From the NCBI GenBank assembly GCA_050741915.1, contig JBOGEX010000129.1:1-7625 (forward strand): 7,625 nucleotides of DNA. The letters are read 5' to 3'. Position 1 is the first letter of the stretch. Each line of letters opens with the position of its first letter. The notes under the pieces are model-generated. The model worked only from the letters and a program-made list of their open reading frames with translations. It searched no databases and was not told the origin of the DNA. The stretch is from JACCTH01 sp050741915. GTDB lineage: Bacteria; Actinomycetota; Acidimicrobiia; Spongiisociales; ZC4RG35. The translations under genes and the position numbers were made by a program. Of the stretch, positions 6,760-7,625 are shown in pieces.

Positions 6760-7232
6760 GAACCCTCCGCCGCTAGGTGGACAGCGCGCTCTGGGTAGAG
6801 GTCGTGAAGGTCTCCTTCGAGTTCATCTTGGGCGGGCTTCACTGCGATCACGAATACGCCCTGCCCGCGCTTGAGTACATCGAAGACTTCGTCAGCGGAG
6901 TGGGCGGCGTAGATGGTCTGACCATCGGAGAGGAGGGTGACGTCGGCGAGCGGTCGCTCGCTTTGCAGCTGCTGGCGGAGGATGGCCACGGCTTGGCGAA
7001 TCTTCTTCAAGCTCATCCCGGCGTCGAGCAAGCGCTTGATGACCTTGAGCTGAACCACATCGCTGAAGGCGTAGAGCCTCTGCGAGCCCGAGCCCTTGGC
7101 ATCTTGGACCGAGGGCTTGATGAGATTGGTCCGGGCCCAATAGTCGAGCTGGCGATAACTGATCCCCACCAGCTTGCAGACAAGCGGCGCCCGGTACCCC
7201 TGCGTCTGTTCTACCACCACATTGGCCGTCAA
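6756..7232 (-). CDS. MerR-family transcriptional regulator
   Basis: This 158-residue DNA-binding regulator belongs to the short actinobacterial MerR group that sits beside bifunctional nuclease genes (Rv1828/Rv1830-like). The helix-turn-helix is VCKLVGISYRQLDYWARTNL (18-37), followed by the wing GSGSQRLYAFSDVVQL (47-62) and the helices VIKRLLDAGMSLKKIRQAV. A small C-terminal segment (about 94-135, with IYAAHSADEVFDVL and GVFVIAV) takes the place of a metal- or drug-binding domain. No Cys cluster typical of metal sensors is seen. TTG 7232 is chosen because GGGAGG lies five bases upstream. The longer in-frame opening to 7562 only translates the neighbouring nuclease gene out of frame. Its TGA overlaps the next start as CTGA. 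It is the first gene of the train and may control its own promoter. The mycobacterial neighbourhood links this regulator to glycine cleavage genes, which fits gcvT two genes downstream. Confidence 0.92.
   Translation of the reverse strand: MTANVVVEQTQGYRAPLVCKLVGISYRQLDYWARTNLIKPSVQDAKGSGSQRLYAFSDVVQLKVIKRLLDAGMSLKKIRQAVAILRQQLQSERPLADVTLLSDGQTIYAAHSADEVFDVLKRGQGVFVIAVKPAQDELEGDLHDLYPERAVHLAAEGS
6763..6768 (-). promoter_or_regulatory. Strong Shine-Dalgarno before a CTG start
   Basis: GGAGGG on the minus strand lies three bases before CTG 6759, within the last codons of merR. The spacing is short but the match to anti-SD is strong, and it is the main evidence for placing the downstream gene's start at CTG. 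Confidence 0.5.
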
Positions 7233-7237
7233 CGGAA

Positions 7238-7243
7238 CCTCCC
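7238..7243 (-). promoter_or_regulatory. Ribosome binding site of merR
   Basis: GGGAGG, read on the minus strand, lies five bases before TTG 7232. It fixes the regulator's start and rules out the artificial N-terminal extension. Confidence 0.7.
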
Positions 7244-7273
7244 GGGTTACATCTACGTAATTCCGCCGCTGTA

Positions 7274-7289
7274 GCCAAGCTAGCCTGGC
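7274..7289. promoter_or_regulatory. Palindromic operator candidate over the -10 box
   Basis: GCCAAGCTAGCCTGGC is a 16-base inverted repeat with one mismatched pair, centred on GCTAGC. It covers the predicted -10 element of the merR promoter. A dimeric regulator such as MerR itself is the natural candidate to bind it. No footprint or second copy supports this here, so the role is inferred from position. Confidence 0.4.
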
Positions 7290-7306
7290 CGCCGTCGAGT
7301 TGTCAA
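7277..7306 (-). promoter_or_regulatory. Predicted promoter of the merR-led gene train
   Basis: On the minus strand, a perfect -35 TTGACA (7306-7301) is followed after 18 bases by TAGCTT (7282-7277), which fits the actinobacterial -10 pattern TAnnnT. The slightly long spacer is in line with MerR-controlled promoters. It would give a leader of about 35-40 bases before the TTG start at 7232. It is the only strong promoter-like site seen in the 166-base gap between the nuclease gene and merR. Confidence 0.5.
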
Positions 7307-7340
7307 CAATCGCTGTGGAAAAGCCCCGCTCGATGGAAAG

Positions 7341-7365
7341 GGTTCTCCCCGCAGGGGGGAGAACC
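7341..7365 (-). terminator. Rho-independent-type terminator of the nuclease gene
   Basis: GGTTCTCCCC (7341-7350) pairs perfectly with GGGGAGAACC (7356-7365) around a five-base loop. On the minus strand the hairpin is followed by CTTTCC, a short U-rich tail. It lies about 33 bases after the nuclease gene stop and before the merR promoter, so it separates the two transcription units. Confidence 0.65.
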
Positions 7366-7398
7366 GGCGTAGCTGGGGAGGGGGGAGAGACGGAGCGG

Positions 7399-7625
7399 CT
7401 AGTCGTCCTCTTTGAGGAAATCCTCGACAGTGACGTCTTCCAGCATTTCCCGGAAGCGCTCGATCTCGTCCTCCTCGCTCTCCTCGGAAAACTCGATCCC
7501 GGCGTCGGCCAGCACCTGGGCGGCAACAAACACCGGCGCCTGCGAGCGCACCGCCAGCGCAATCGAATCCGAGGGCCGGGCAGATAGGTGGAAGGTGCGC
7601 CCCTCCCGGCTCATTTGTAACTCGG
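7399..7625 (-). CDS. Bifunctional nuclease family protein (DUF151), C-terminal part
   Basis: The gene runs off the window; the 75 complete codons visible begin ELQMSREGRTFHLSARPSDS. The reading continues upstream of the ATG at 7614, so that Met is internal. ARPSDSIALAVRSQAPVFVA is the hallmark of the DUF151 bifunctional nuclease (BFN) family, described in plants as having RNase and DNase activity. The tail is strongly acidic (SEESEEDEIERF... ending in KEDD), which is common in actinobacterial members. The next gene in the same direction is merR, the same order as Rv1829-Rv1830, but here a hairpin terminator and a promoter lie between them. Its bacterial role is not established. Confidence 0.9.
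   Translation of the reverse strand, partial: ELQMSREGRTFHLSARPSDSIALAVRSQAPVFVAAQVLADAGIEFSEESEEDEIERFREMLEDVTVEDFLKEDD

Noticed and set aside
7233..7562. N-terminal extension of the MerR frame to 7562
   Set aside because: The added 110 residues are Arg-rich, run across the terminator and promoter, and overlap the nuclease gene in another frame. A strong ribosome site marks TTG 7232 instead.
1..7625. Defence system, mobile element or CRISPR array
   Set aside because: No transposase, integrase, direct-repeat array, toxin-antitoxin pair or terminal repeats were seen. The nuclease-like gene sits in a housekeeping-type gene train.

Overview
The window looks like chromosomal DNA from a GC-rich actinobacterium, possibly of the Acidimicrobiia type. 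The main evidence is at the right edge, on the minus strand. There the C-terminus of a bifunctional nuclease (DUF151) gene lies directly upstream of a MerR-family regulator whose best matches, from memory, are the mycobacterial Rv1828/Rv1830-like proteins. In Mycobacterium tuberculosis the order gcvH-garA-merR-bfn-merR-...-gcvB (Rv1826-Rv1832) puts these genes beside the glycine cleavage system. Here too a glycine cleavage T-protein gene follows shortly after. No mobile element, CRISPR array, tRNA or rRNA was seen.

Layout. Positions 1-2397 are read on the plus strand: the last 39 codons of an unidentified gene, overlapped by a large membrane-bound FtsH-like AAA+ zinc protease. The protease has four predicted membrane segments and a large glycine-rich insert between Walker B and sensor 1, both unlike classical FtsH. 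A short convergent spacer (2398-2452) holds two small hairpins. Positions 2453-7232 are one tightly packed minus-strand gene train: merR, a PD-(D/E)XK-like protein, gcvT, a lysine-poor hypothetical protein, an alpha/beta hydrolase, and a PDZ-bearing lipoprotein. Every junction is either a 4-base start/stop overlap or a gap of 10-12 bases, so one mRNA with translational coupling is likely. A promoter-like TTGACA-N18-TAGCTT lies upstream of merR. A near-perfect palindrome covers its -10 region, and a 10-bp hairpin closes off the preceding nuclease gene.

Function. The train mixes a regulator, one-carbon/glycine metabolism (GcvT), a putative lipase and an exported lipoprotein, so the genes may share expression rather than a pathway. 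The PD-(D/E)XK-like gene has no ATG, GTG or TTG start that covers its conserved N-terminus. It most likely begins at a CTG just after a strong Shine-Dalgarno sequence. Only one of the seven starts assigned here is ATG. I see no clear new defence or mobile system. The most unusual items are the FtsH variant, the CTG-initiated gene, and the gcvT-linked protein that may be a degenerate PLP-fold protein.
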